A stretch of DNA of 64,000 nt from Streptococcus taonis (GTDB taxonomy: Bacteria; Bacillota; Bacilli; Lactobacillales; Streptococcaceae). The notes below the pieces were generated by a model. That model saw only the letters and a program-made list of their open reading frames with translations, was not told the DNA's origin and made no database searches. Positions 30,733-40,070 of the stretch are shown piece by piece. The stretch covers positions 94,548 to 158,547 of the forward strand of contig NZ_JARZZP010000005.1 in the NCBI RefSeq assembly GCF_029948085.1, given 5' to 3'. Within the stretch, counting starts at the first letter, position 1; every line of letters begins with the position of its first letter. The position numbers and the translations under genes were made by a program.

Positions 30733-30783
30733 AGCACTACCATATAACGGTTTTTTTTATTGGCGTTTAGTAGTGCTTTTTAT
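30733..30783. terminator. Terminator-like hairpin between orf9 and orf7
   Basis: Arms AGCACTAC/GTAGTGCT with T/A runs on both sides, so it could act on either strand. In the minus direction it lies in the path of tet(M) read-through toward orf7. Confidence 0.6.
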
Positions 30784-30860
30784 TAAATATAAACCTATAA
30801 ACCATATAACACGTTTTTCTATACCTGTTTTTAATTCAGTAGGAACAATAAAATGTATAG

Positions 30861-31112
<252 letters not shown>

Positions 31113-31167
31113 TGGGAATTTGTATCGATAAGGGGTACAAATTCCCACTAAACCAATGTTTCAAGGC

Positions 31168-34086
31168 CTATTTATTTTTTATATTCAATTCTCTTAAGTG
31201 TTTAGGAATAGATAACAAGTCAAATTTATACTCTCCAAGAAAAGTGATATGCTCCCAATTAATAGGAGATACATGCTTCATATACTTAGTTACTTCGGGA
31301 TCTATTTTGACGAGATAATTATAAGCTGCTTGTAAGTAGACGGCGTTCCATATACTTATTGCATTTATTAACACATTAAGCGCACTAGCACTTTGAAGTT
31401 GTCGGCGAATATCGCGCTCCATAAATTTTCCGCGTCGCCCAAAAAATAGTTCTCTAGCTAAAGCATTAATCGCTTCTGTCTTATTTAGTCCATGAGTGAT
31501 CCTTCGCCGTAGCTCACTATCTGTAATATAATCTATCATAAAAATGCTCTTTTCAATGCGACCTAGTTCTCTCAGTGCAAGAGCTACTCTATTCTTACGT
31601 GCGTATGAGCCTAGCTTTCCTAATAGTAAAGAACTAGATACTTTTCCTGTTTGAATCGAATAGGCGATTCGTTTAATTTCATCATAGTTTTCTTCAATAA
31701 TTTTTACATTGATTTTTCCGCTTATATCTTCTGATAAGTTAGGGTAGTAGGAAGGTGATTTGATAGAAAATAATTGTGATTTTTTTATATTTCTGATGCG
31801 AGGTTCAAAATCAAAGCCTAGTAATGCGGTCATTCCAAACACCTGATCAGAATACCCATTTGTATCAGTAAAATGTTCCTCAATATCTAGATCTGTTTCA
31901 TGATAAAGTAGGCCATCAAGGGTATGAGTAGCTTCCCTTGTATTAGTTGAAGCAACCTCGATATGATGAGTCGTATGCCTATCATTTATTGATCGAATCA
32001 TTGTAGCTCCTTTTTCCATACTTTTGTAATGTGGATTAACATCGGATTTTAGAGCTGAGACGCCCACTGGGACGCGCATTCCGTCTGAAGCAGTGGTTTT
32101 TCCTTCACCCCAAAAGTCTGCAACAGGAAGCTTTAACTGATAATTAACCAAAACAGATTGAGCACGAGTCAGAGCTTCTTTATAAAAGCGCCATTGTTTG
32201 GCATTGGCTAACTGAGAATAAGAAATTCCAGGAGTTGATTGGGCCATTTTTTCAAGACCAATATTCATCCCTAAACCCAGCAAAGCAGCAAAAATAATTT
32301 TTCTTTCTTGTTCACTCGGCGGTTTCCCTGTAGAATCATGACTAAATTCTTGTGAAAAGTTGGTCCAACTGTCCACCTCAATTAAAAGATCACTAAGCCT
32401 TATCTTAGGAATTATTGAATAAAGTTTTTTTCTATATATTTCTGCTTCGCTAGGTGTAACTTTTTCCAACTTTTTAAGGTTTGCTCTTGAAATTCTCTTA
32501 TCAACTGTCGAATAAAATTGAAGCTGTAAATCTAAAATTATTTCCCGATCCTTTAAATAGTCCTCAAACGTGTCTGGAATAGTTTCTGAATCAATACAAG
32601 CAGATAAATCAACTAAGTAATCATCAATATTTCGATGGATCATACTTCCTTCAACTGAAATATCTCCTGATCGAATATTGTTCTTTAGCTCGGTGAAAGC
32701 TACTAACTCATAGTAAGACCGATCTATTTTCCCCTCTTCTGGCCGAACAAGGCTTTTCCATTTTTTACTCACAAAATCAGTAGAAGTATCTGCCGGTATT
32801 TTTCTTTTACCACTATTGTGTAAATCAGTTAGTTGAGTTAGGGCCATGAGGACTGGATTTGCTGCCGGAGTTGCTTTGAACGAAAGGGTCCTCAATAACA
32901 TTGGCGTGTATCTTCGGAGGTAATTAGCTTTATTTCGAACCATTTCTAAATAGCCATGATTTTTATTACCTGTAATTTTTTTAGCTTCTTCTCCATCTTG
33001 TACTAAATCTTCCCAAGGCATGATTCGTTCAATTTCGTCAAAAGGATTACTATCATTATCTTTTGCAAAGTGAAGAGCATCAATTAAAGAAGCATAATGT
33101 TCCAATTTTTTAGTAGCCAATTTTCCTTTTTCTTTTAACTGTTCTTGTGAATCACGTGTCCCTTTGCGTTTAATACTTGCTAAAATGCGGTCATTAATCT
33201 CAATCAGTTGATCGATCAGATATTGATGATGATTGACTAAAAAAGCAATAAGTAAAGAGTATCTTTTTTCAAGCTCAAAACGGGAGAAGTCATATGCATC
33301 ATAATTTTCCCCTAGTCTAGCTAGCTGAAGAAACCTGTTCCGATTAATATGGGAGACATTAATTGTCCCGAGTCCCATGGAAGCAATCACTTCCACTTTT
33401 TTACAAATACTCATAAAGCTTTCTGGATTTGCCTTACCTGGAATGTCTTTTAGCCAAGCGAGTTTAGTTATTTTCGTCTCTTCATAAATTTGAAACAAAC
33501 TCTCTAGTTTTTCAATTTGTATATCTGTTAATGAACAGAGTAATATTGAAAATAAGTTGTTTTCTGCTTTATCTCGACAGCGGCTTATAATGTCTTCAAG
33601 TGTAGCTATAGATGGAAAAATAATTCTTTTTCGAGTTAAGAAATCAATTGTTTTTTTCATTAGATAGATAGAGTCATCATTTTCTAAAGCTAGTTCAATT
33701 AAATATTCTATTAACTGTTTTTGTGTATTAGCACTACCGAATCGATGATAGTTGAATACTTCTAAGATCTCGTTGAAGTGATTTGCACGTGTATTTCTAT
33801 GATCATATGAATTTAAATCAATTGCATCAAGATGGAGCTGTCGACTCACATAAGAAGTTAGTCTGGTTGATTTAATCGGCCAATTACTTAAAGAACACCC
33901 AGGATACCGGGCCAAACAAAGTTGTATCGCAAATCCTAGTTTATTGACCTTTCCACGGTGTTGATTAATAACCTCCAGATCATAATCAGAAAAACTAAAA
34001 TACGCTTTAAAATCCTCTTCTGATAAGTGGTCTACAGAAAGAAGTTGTTCACGCTGTGAAGTAGTTAAAATTCTTTTCATAGCCAT
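31168..34086 (-). CDS. tnpA: Tn917 transposase TnpA (Tn3 family)
   Basis: 972 aa, full length for a Tn3-family DDE transposase. N-terminal DUF4158-type DNA-binding region (about 1-170); C-terminal catalytic DDE domain with the first aspartate in FWGEGKTTASDG (about 660) and second in HFTDTNGYSDQV (about 740), and the late ELGRIEKSIF region. Catalyses replicative cointegrate formation. It begins three bases after tnpR. Confidence 0.96.
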   Translation of the reverse strand: MAMKRILTTSQREQLLSVDHLSEEDFKAYFSFSDYDLEVINQHRGKVNKLGFAIQLCLARYPGCSLSNWPIKSTRLTSYVSRQLHLDAIDLNSYDHRNTRANHFNEILEVFNYHRFGSANTQKQLIEYLIELALENDDSIYLMKKTIDFLTRKRIIFPSIATLEDIISRCRDKAENNLFSILLCSLTDIQIEKLESLFQIYEETKITKLAWLKDIPGKANPESFMSICKKVEVIASMGLGTINVSHINRNRFLQLARLGENYDAYDFSRFELEKRYSLLIAFLVNHHQYLIDQLIEINDRILASIKRKGTRDSQEQLKEKGKLATKKLEHYASLIDALHFAKDNDSNPFDEIERIMPWEDLVQDGEEAKKITGNKNHGYLEMVRNKANYLRRYTPMLLRTLSFKATPAANPVLMALTQLTDLHNSGKRKIPADTSTDFVSKKWKSLVRPEEGKIDRSYYELVAFTELKNNIRSGDISVEGSMIHRNIDDYLVDLSACIDSETIPDTFEDYLKDREIILDLQLQFYSTVDKRISRANLKKLEKVTPSEAEIYRKKLYSIIPKIRLSDLLIEVDSWTNFSQEFSHDSTGKPPSEQERKIIFAALLGLGMNIGLEKMAQSTPGISYSQLANAKQWRFYKEALTRAQSVLVNYQLKLPVADFWGEGKTTASDGMRVPVGVSALKSDVNPHYKSMEKGATMIRSINDRHTTHHIEVASTNTREATHTLDGLLYHETDLDIEEHFTDTNGYSDQVFGMTALLGFDFEPRIRNIKKSQLFSIKSPSYYPNLSEDISGKINVKIIEENYDEIKRIAYSIQTGKVSSSLLLGKLGSYARKNRVALALRELGRIEKSIFMIDYITDSELRRRITHGLNKTEAINALARELFFGRRGKFMERDIRRQLQSASALNVLINAISIWNAVYLQAAYNYLVKIDPEVTKYMKHVSPINWEHITFLGEYKFDLLSIPKHLRELNIKNK

Positions 34087-34089
34087 ATC

Positions 34090-34644
34090 TTAAGCATTCC
34101 TTTTATTGAGGTAACGGTAAAAGGTTGTTTTGCTTAATTTAGAGGCATCAAGAATTTGACGAATAGAATACTCTTTGCTGTCATACATTTTTAAAGCTAA
34201 ATCAATTGATAGCTTACCTTTACTTGGACGGCCCCCTTTTTTTCCTCGGACTCTGGCTGCCTTAAGACCAGAGTTAGTTCGTTCAATAATAATATCCCGT
34301 TCCAGTTCTGCTAAACTAGCCATAACTCGGAAAAAGAATCTTCCCATAGACGTTGAAGTATCTACGTTATCTTGAATAGATATAAAATTGACACTAAGTT
34401 CTTCAAATAATTCAGAAAGTTCAATCAAATGTTTAGTTGATCGTGAAATTCGATCTAACTTGTAAATGACAACAGAATCTCCTTCACGTAGTAGGTTGAT
34501 CATTTCTTCTAATTGCGGTCGGTCTTTTTTCGCACCAGTTACTTTTTCTTGAAATAATTTATCAATTCCATAATGAGTAAGTGCATCAATTTGTAAACTA
34601 AGATTTTGATCATCCGTACTCACTCGAGCATAGCCAAAAATCAT
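34090..34644 (-). CDS. tnpR: Tn917 resolvase TnpR (serine recombinase)
   Basis: 184 aa. The N-terminal catalytic domain has the nucleophile serine in GYARVST (S9) and the conserved KLDRISRSTKHL and ASLAELERDIIIERT. The C-terminal helix-turn-helix (SIRQILDASKLSKTTFYRYL) binds res. It resolves cointegrates made by TnpA. AAGGAGG precedes the ATG. Confidence 0.97.
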   Translation of the reverse strand: MIFGYARVSTDDQNLSLQIDALTHYGIDKLFQEKVTGAKKDRPQLEEMINLLREGDSVVIYKLDRISRSTKHLIELSELFEELSVNFISIQDNVDTSTSMGRFFFRVMASLAELERDIIIERTNSGLKAARVRGKKGGRPSKGKLSIDLALKMYDSKEYSIRQILDASKLSKTTFYRYLNKRNA

Positions 34645-34649
34645 AAAAA

Positions 34650-34770
34650 AACCTCCTTAATTTTATAATTTAAATGTACCATAACTCATTAAGTATAACT
34701 ATATAGGAACTATGAAAAAGGAACGGATTTTGGTACTTGATTTACTTAAAAAACATTTAGAAAAAGCAGG
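34650..34770. promoter_or_regulatory. Probable res site/regulatory region of Tn917
   Basis: AT-rich non-coding sequence just upstream of tnpR with several imperfect inverted motifs, where Tn3-family elements place res and the tnpR promoter. Exact subsites are not assigned. Confidence 0.45.
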
Positions 34771-34780
34771 AAAATGAAAA

Positions 34781-34808
34781 GGTACCATAAACGGTCGTTT
34801 ATGGTACC
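34781..34808 (-). terminator. Perfect palindrome, probable terminator of the erm(B) transcript
   Basis: 13-base arms GGTACCATAAACG/CGTTTATGGTACC with a two-base loop; T-rich on the minus-strand exit side. Confidence 0.65.
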
Positions 34809-34827
34809 ATTCAAATTTATCCTTATT

Positions 34828-34899
34828 GTACAAAATAACAGCGAAATTTTTAAATCTATTCCTTATCGATACAAATTCCCCGTAGGCGCTAGGGACCTC
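34828..34899. repeat. Internal copy of the Tn917 right end
   Basis: 72 bp repeated directly, with few mismatches, at 36289-36360, including the inverted-repeat sequence ending GGGACCTC. The erm(B) module lies between the two copies. Confidence 0.9.
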
Positions 34900-34994
34900 T
34901 TTAGCTCCTTGGAAGCTGTCAGTAGTATACCTAATAATTTATCTACATTCCCTTTAGTAACGTGTAACTTTCCAAATTTACAAAAGCGACTCAT
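34863..34994 (-). CDS. Small ORF after erm(B)
   Basis: 43 aa (MSRFCKFGKLHVTKGN to LAPTGNLYR), four bases after erm(B), with GGGAGG 11 bases upstream of its ATG. Its C-terminal part is encoded by the internal transposon-end repeat. Such an ORF commonly accompanies erm(B); no function is known. Confidence 0.5.
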   Translation of the reverse strand: MSRFCKFGKLHVTKGNVDKLLGILLTASKELKRSLAPTGNLYR

Positions 34995-34998
34995 AGAA

Positions 34999-35736
34999 TT
35001 ATTTCCTCCCGTTAAATAATAGATAACTATTAAAAATAGACAATACTTGCTCATAAGTAACGGTACTTAAATTGTTTACTTTGGCGTGTTTCATTGCTTG
35101 ATGAAACTGATTTTTAGTAAACAGTTGACGATATTCTCGATTGACCCATTTTGAAACAAAGTACGTATATAGCTTCCAATATTTATCTGGAACATCTGTG
35201 GTATGGCGGGTAAGTTTTATTAAGACACTGTTTACTTTTGGTTTAGGATGAAAGCATTCCGCTGGCAGCTTAAGCAATTGCTGAATCGAGACTTGAGTGT
35301 GCAAGAGCAACCCTAGTGTTCGGTGAATATCCAAGGTACGCTTGTAGAATCCTTCTTCAACAATCAGATAGATGTCAGACGCATGGCTTTCAAAAACCAC
35401 TTTTTTAATAATTTGTGTGCTTAAATGGTAAGGAATATTCCCAACAATTTTATACCTCTGTTTGTTAGGGAATTGAAACTGTAGAATATCTTGGTGAATT
35501 AAAGTGACACGAATGTTCAGTTTTAATTTTTCTGACGATAAGTTGAATAGATGACTGTCTAATTCAATAGACGTTACCTGTTTACTTATTTTAGCCAGTT
35601 TCGTCGTTAAATGCCCTTTACCTGTTCCAATTTCGTAAACGGTATCGGTTTCTTTTAAATTCAATTGTTTTATTATTTGGTTGAGTACTTTTTCACTCGT
35701 TAAAAAGTTTTGAGAATATTTTATATTTTTGTTCAT
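34999..35736 (-). CDS. erm(B): 23S rRNA (adenine2058-N6)-dimethyltransferase Erm(B)
   Basis: 245 aa. SAM-binding motif [10 protein letters not shown] (about 36-45) and catalytic NIPYHLS (NxPY type, about 101-107). Dimethylates A2058 of 23S rRNA, giving macrolide, lincosamide and streptogramin B resistance. A 27-aa leader peptide lies 124 bases upstream, so expression is probably induced by erythromycin through ribosome stalling. Carried by Tn917. Confidence 0.98.
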   Translation of the reverse strand: MNKNIKYSQNFLTSEKVLNQIIKQLNLKETDTVYEIGTGKGHLTTKLAKISKQVTSIELDSHLFNLSSEKLKLNIRVTLIHQDILQFQFPNKQRYKIVGNIPYHLSTQIIKKVVFESHASDIYLIVEEGFYKRTLDIHRTLGLLLHTQVSIQQLLKLPAECFHPKPKVNSVLIKLTRHTTDVPDKYWKLYTYFVSKWVNREYRQLFTKNQFHQAMKHAKVNNLSTVTYEQVLSIFNSYLLFNGRK

Positions 35737-35860
35737 GTAATCACTCCTGAAGTGATTACATCTATAAATAAATACAGAAGTTAAACGATTTGTTTGTAAT
35801 TTTAGTTATCTGTTTAAAAAGTCATAAGATTAGTCACTGGTAGGAATTAATCTAACGTAT

Positions 35861-35944
35861 TTATTTATCTGCGTAATCACTGTTTTTAGTCTGTTTCAAA
35901 ACAGTAGATGTTTTATCTACATTACGCATTTGGAATACCAACAT
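35861..35944 (-). CDS. ermBL: erm(B) leader peptide
   Basis: 27 aa (MLVFQMRNVDKTSTV to SDYADK) with a strong AAGGAGGG ribosome site. Macrolide-stalled ribosomes on this peptide change the mRNA fold and expose the erm(B) start. The sequence includes the RNVDK arrest region known for ErmBL. The remaining stretch 35945-36288 between leader and right end has no gene I can support (a 90-codon plus-strand frame lacks a ribosome site). Confidence 0.9.
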   Translation of the reverse strand: MLVFQMRNVDKTSTVLKQTKNSDYADK

Positions 35945-36288
35945 GACGAATCCCTCCTTCTTAATTACAAATTTTTAGCATCTAATTTAACTTCAATTCC
36001 TATTATACAAAATTTTAAGATAATGCACAATCAACACACTCTTAAGTTTGCTTCTAAGTCTTATTTCCATAACTTTAGGGTTAACCATACGCAAGACCAA
36101 TCACTCTCGGACAATACTCATGATTTTAATGATAAAATCCATGTTAAACCCATAGATAAGAAATACACCTGCAATAACCGTTACCTGTTTGTGCCAATTT
36201 AAAAATGCACCACTTTTTTATAATTAAAACGGTTGAAAACTGTACCACTAATAACTCACAATAGAGAGATGTCACCGTCAAGTTAAAT

Positions 36289-36360
36289 GTACAAAATAAC
36301 AGCGAAATTTTTAAATCTATTTCTTATCGATACAAATTCCTCGTAGGCGCTCGGGACCCC
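36289..36360. repeat. Tn917 right end (second copy of the 72-bp repeat)
   Basis: Contains the right inverted repeat ending CGGGACCCC; compare 34828-34899. Confidence 0.9.
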
Positions 36361-36497
36361 TACCTGCTAATAACTTGGTAAAAAGCACCCGACGATTACA
36401 GATAGAGAAATACATGGATAGCTTTACAGACAAAGAACTATCCTTAATGGAATCTTTAGCCAGCGGTATCAACGAAGCAAGAAACATCGAAGACTAA
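36361..36497 (+). pseudogene. orf9: Tn916 orf9, 3' part
   Basis: Begins with the second TACCT copy, then reads PANNLVKSTRRLQIEKYMDS to INEARNIED and TAA. Joined in frame to the 5' part it restores the 117-residue Orf9. It has no start of its own and is not expected to be translated. Confidence 0.9.
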
Positions 36498-36522
36498 TTA
36501 AAAGAATCCATACATAACGGAA

Positions 36523-36567
36523 AGAGCCGATAAAATGAGATTGTATTAATCTCATTTTATCGGCTCT
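36523..36567. terminator. 20-bp perfect inverted repeat after orf6
   Basis: 20-base arms (AGAGCCGATAAAATGAGATT and its complement) with a five-base loop, overlapping the orf6 stop. Only a weak T tract follows in the minus direction, so it may be a leaky terminator. Confidence 0.7.
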
Positions 36568-36745
36568 GCGTCTTTGCGTCTGGCTCTGTAATCACAGTTA
36601 CTTTGAACTGCTTTATTTCAATTAAATTTTCTTGTCTGCATTTCGGACAATAGAGGGGGAATTTTTTTAATTCAGTATCTTCCCTTATCTTTAATCGTGT
36701 TTTATTTCCACATACAGGACACAATATCCACTTGTAGTTTATAAT
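36557..36745 (-). CDS. orf6: Tn916 Orf6, cysteine-rich KTR-type zinc-ribbon protein
   Basis: 62 codons: two CxxC pairs (ILCPVCGNKTRL and LYCPKCRQENL) form a probable zinc ribbon, with the KTR motif after the first. No ATG is in frame near the ribosome site; AGGAGG lies nine bases before ATT at 36745, which is the best start (a rare initiation codon). Follows tet(M) in the same transcript. Function unknown. Confidence 0.7.
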   Translation of the reverse strand: MINYKWILCPVCGNKTRLKIREDTELKKFPLYCPKCRQENLIEIKQFKVTVITEPDAKTQSR

Positions 36746-36842
36746 AACTATCTCCTCCTTTACACTTTAATTCAAATCTTTATTAAAGAATATTTCATCT
36801 TATTTAACAAGAAACCATATTTATATAACAACATAAAATACA

Positions 36843-38762
36843 CTAAGTTATTTTATTGAACATATATCGTACTTTATCTATCCGACTATTTGGACGACGG
36901 GGCTGGCAAACAGGTTCACCGGTAGTAACATGGTACCCTTTTAACTCTGTTAAACAAACACTACGTCCATTTGTAAAGAAAGTTAAATCACTACGATATT
37001 CTTGAATACACCGAGCAGGGATTTCTCCACTAAGAATGACCTCATTATTTTTCAATTGAGTGTCTACGATGTTCGCACAATATTTAGGAGCATCGTTGTA
37101 TGCTCGTGAAAGATATTCCTTTGGCGCATAAATTTTAAAACTAAGATATGGCTCTAACAATTCTGTTCCAGCTTTTTTTAAGACTTGTTCCAATACAATA
37201 GGAGCAAGCATCCGAAAATCTGCTGGGGTACTAACAGGGCTATAGTATAAGCCATACTTAAAACAGATTTTACAGTCCGTCACATTCCAACCATACAATC
37301 CTTGTTCACAGCCATAGCGTATCCCCTCCATAACTGCATTTTGAAACGATTGATTTAAGTATCCAAGAGAAACCGAGCTCTCATACTGTACTCCGCTCCC
37401 TAATGGAAGCTGTGCTACAGATAGACCAATGGAAGCCCAGAAGGGATTCGGTGGAACTTCGATGTGAATGGTATACTCTGCTTTTTTTAACGGTCTTTCC
37501 ATATAAATGACTGTAGGCTCTTTTATTTCTATCTCCACATGATACTTTTCTTGCAGCAGAGCACAAGTCACTTCCATTTGTACTTTCCCTAAGAAAGAAA
37601 GTATGATTTCATGTGTCGCAGAATCCACATAATATCGCAGAAGCGGGTCACTGTCGGAGATTTCTAAAAGTGCATCAAGTAACATTTCCCTTTGTTGAGG
37701 TTTGCTCGGTTCAACAGTCGTTTGCAGCAGAGGGAGGGGATTTTCAATTCTCTCTCTCTGTGGCAATAGCTTTGTATCTCCAAGAACACTATTTAACTTC
37801 AAAAACTCATTCTGCAAAATAACAATTTCCCCGGAATAAGCCTTATCAATTTTACATAATTCACCATTTATTGAAGTATACATTTCTGTAATTTTTATTT
37901 TTTCCTTTTCCGATATTCTAACCGAATCTCGCAAATGCAGTACGCCACTATAAAGACGTATATATGCAAGACGCTGTCTTTTTTCCGAATACTCAATTTT
38001 GAAAACTTTTCCGCAAAGTTCAGACGGACCTCGATGTGTTGATGAATAAAATTTATTAGTAATAACTTCTATAAGGTTATCAATCCCTATATTACTTTTT
38101 GCACTTCCATGATAAAGAGGGAACAGAGAACAATTCTGAAATCTTATGCTTTCCTCTTGTTCGAGTTCCAATGCTTCTAATGATTTACCGGACATATATT
38201 TCTCTAAAAGGTCATCGTTTCCCTCTATTACCGTATCCCATTGTTCAGATTCGGTAAAGTTCGTCACACACATATTAGGATACAGTTCTACCTTCTGTTT
38301 GATTACAATTTCGGCAGAAAGTTTCTCTTTAATATCCTGATAAACCGTTGATAAATCAATTCCATTTTGGTCAATCTTATTGATAAAAAAGATTGTGGGA
38401 ATACCTATTTTCCTAAGTGCATGAAACAATATACGAGTTTGTGCTTGTACGCCATCTTTTGCAGAAATCAGTAGAATTGCCCCATCTAAAACTGATAATG
38501 AACGATATACTTCTGCTAAGAAATCCATATGTCCTGGCGTGTCTATGATGTTCACCTTCGTATTTTCCCACTGAAAAGAGGTTATTCCTGTCTGAATTGT
38601 AATTCCTCTCTGACGTTCTAAAAGCGTATTATCCGTCCTCGTTGTACCTTTGTCCACGCTTCCTAATTCTGTAATCGCTCCACTGTTATATAATAAGCTT
38701 TCTGTTAAGGTAGTTTTTCCTGCATCAACATGAGCTAAAACTCCAATATTAATAATTTTCAT
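36843..38762 (-). CDS. tet(M): Tetracycline resistance ribosomal protection protein Tet(M)
   Basis: 639 aa from the ATG at 38762 (GGAGG upstream); an alternative start five codons earlier is unlikely. EF-G-like GTPase: G1 AHVDAGKTT (about 11-19), G3 DTPGH, G4 NKID, then EF-G domains II to V. The domain IV tip dislodges tetracycline from the 30S A site. Read-through from its promoter feeds orf6 and, in Tn916, orf7 and orf8, linking drug exposure to transfer. Confidence 0.98.
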   Translation of the reverse strand: MKIINIGVLAHVDAGKTTLTESLLYNSGAITELGSVDKGTTRTDNTLLERQRGITIQTGITSFQWENTKVNIIDTPGHMDFLAEVYRSLSVLDGAILLISAKDGVQAQTRILFHALRKIGIPTIFFINKIDQNGIDLSTVYQDIKEKLSAEIVIKQKVELYPNMCVTNFTESEQWDTVIEGNDDLLEKYMSGKSLEALELEQEESIRFQNCSLFPLYHGSAKSNIGIDNLIEVITNKFYSSTHRGPSELCGKVFKIEYSEKRQRLAYIRLYSGVLHLRDSVRISEKEKIKITEMYTSINGELCKIDKAYSGEIVILQNEFLKLNSVLGDTKLLPQRERIENPLPLLQTTVEPSKPQQREMLLDALLEISDSDPLLRYYVDSATHEIILSFLGKVQMEVTCALLQEKYHVEIEIKEPTVIYMERPLKKAEYTIHIEVPPNPFWASIGLSVAQLPLGSGVQYESSVSLGYLNQSFQNAVMEGIRYGCEQGLYGWNVTDCKICFKYGLYYSPVSTPADFRMLAPIVLEQVLKKAGTELLEPYLSFKIYAPKEYLSRAYNDAPKYCANIVDTQLKNNEVILSGEIPARCIQEYRSDLTFFTNGRSVCLTELKGYHVTTGEPVCQPRRPNSRIDKVRYMFNKIT

Positions 38763-38777
38763 GTGATTTTCCTCCAT

Positions 38778-38864
38778 TCAAAAACCCAAAAGGGCATAAA
38801 AATCCCAGTGATAAATACTTTTATCACTGGGATTTTTATGCATAACCATAGGCATACAAAGCAT
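38778..38864 (-). CDS. orf12: tet(M) leader peptide (orf12)
   Basis: 28 aa (MLCMPMVMHKNPSDK to DFYALLGF), 15 bases before the tet(M) start. Part of the attenuation leader; its 3' half forms a hairpin (AAAAATCCCAGTGATAAA and its inverse). Slow translation under tetracycline is proposed to favour read-through. Confidence 0.85.
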   Translation of the reverse strand: MLCMPMVMHKNPSDKSIYHWDFYALLGF

Positions 38865-38869
38865 ACAGA

Positions 38870-39046
38870 TATTCTCCGGATACTTTAGAATCACATGATA
38901 AAGGTATTCTTAAACTGGGTACAAAAAACTAAGCCCTCCTAAAAAAGGACATCCAATTATTTGTTCCCACTATCAAATTGACAGTTTATTTAAGAATACC
39001 TTGCCGCATATTTATTAACTCCTTTTAAATAGATACTTAAATTATA
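38870..39046 (-). promoter_or_regulatory. tet(M) attenuator region
   Basis: Complementary blocks AAGGTATTCTTAAA (near 38995-39002 on the minus-strand message and again as AAGAATACCTTT at about 38895) can pair, and a T6 tract follows an AGGAGGGC/GTCCTTTT hairpin around 38920-38955. A seven-codon ORF (MRQGILK) begins the leader. This matches the known Tn916 attenuation region. Confidence 0.75.
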
Positions 39047-39069
39047 GCACGTAAGAGCATATTTGTAAA
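39041..39069 (-). promoter_or_regulatory. tet(M) promoter
   Basis: Minus-strand TTTACA (39069-39064) and TATAAT (39046-39041), 17-base spacer, TG extended -10. Confidence 0.9.
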
Positions 39070-39138
39070 GGAATCTCCAATTTTTTATCAAAGAGAGTAC
39101 GTGATTACAAAATAGCTGTAATAATGTACCAATATTTG

Positions 39139-40056
39139 TTATTCTATAATCTTCCAATTACTCCCGTTCTTTTCAAGTACCAAATCAAATTGAGATACCT
39201 GCGTTGCTTTGGTCTGCTGGTCGATATACTCCACTGTCAGCGATACCGTGACTTGATTATCCTTACGATTGTGAATAGGATTTACCAGTTCTTGAAAGAT
39301 GTACTCTTTTCCGATTGGTTTTAATATCCCGTCATTCACATAGTAGGAAAGTTCACTGGCTGTCGCTGTAGGATAGAGCTTGAAGAACGTCGTTAAAAAC
39401 TCATTGATTTCATTGGTTGTAATGGAATCAACCGTCCCCTCACTTTCAATGGCTTTTGGTTTATAACTTGATTTCTTAGGTATGTTGGTAATGGTCGGAT
39501 TCTTAACCAGTACCATATTTCCAGAACCATCTACATAGACACTCACTATATAAGCAGAGTGGACGGTCTTTGTATTTTCTCCCTCTGTAATGAGCTGGTC
39601 TACACTGTAGGTTACATTAAACTCATTGTCGCCAGTTGGCTCTACCGTCCATATCTGAAATCCTCTTACAGAAGACGATACAGGAATATCTTTGCGTACT
39701 GTATCAACATTGAGAGCTTGAAGTTCATCTGTCAGATAGCCTTTTAGACTTTCCATTCGATTATCAATGGACTTATCGGATTGCTCCCATGAATAGTAGA
39801 CTTTCGCAAAGTTCTCTACAAAATTTTCTACATGATGAGTATCAACGTATTCCTTTTCTATGATAGTTGTTTCGTGAATAGTATGAGTATCTATAGCTGT
39901 AAAGTGCTTGAATATCGCAAAGCTGAAACTAAGCCCTAAAAGTACCCACAAGGCAATCACAACCTTTTTATGAGGATTGACCTTATAGTAGACACGAGGT
40001 TTCTTTTCCTTTGGTATCTGTTTTTCTTTATTCTGATTTTTTCTAAATTTCATCAT
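39139..40056 (-). CDS. orf13: Tn916 Orf13, TcpC-like conjugation protein
   Basis: About 305 aa. The ATG at 40056 has AAAGGAAG upstream and is preferred over an ATG at 40074 in the same frame. One membrane helix (about 30-50) precedes an exported part with two NTF2-like domains (about 85-300), as in TcpC/VirB8-like proteins. TcpC recruits other parts of the transfer channel. Overlaps or abuts orf14 in the transfer operon. Confidence 0.9.
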   Translation of the reverse strand: MMKFRKNQNKEKQIPKEKKPRVYYKVNPHKKVVIALWVLLGLSFSFAIFKHFTAIDTHTIHETTIIEKEYVDTHHVENFVENFAKVYYSWEQSDKSIDNRMESLKGYLTDELQALNVDTVRKDIPVSSSVRGFQIWTVEPTGDNEFNVTYSVDQLITEGENTKTVHSAYIVSVYVDGSGNMVLVKNPTITNIPKKSSYKPKAIESEGTVDSITTNEINEFLTTFFKLYPTATASELSYYVNDGILKPIGKEYIFQELVNPIHNRKDNQVTVSLTVEYIDQQTKATQVSQFDLVLEKNGSNWKIIE

Positions 40057-40070
40057 TAAATCTTCCTTTC

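Noticed and set aside
35930..36202. 90-codon plus-strand frame in Tn917 near the right end
   Set aside because: No ribosome site, overlaps the erm(B) leader on the other strand, no recognisable domain.
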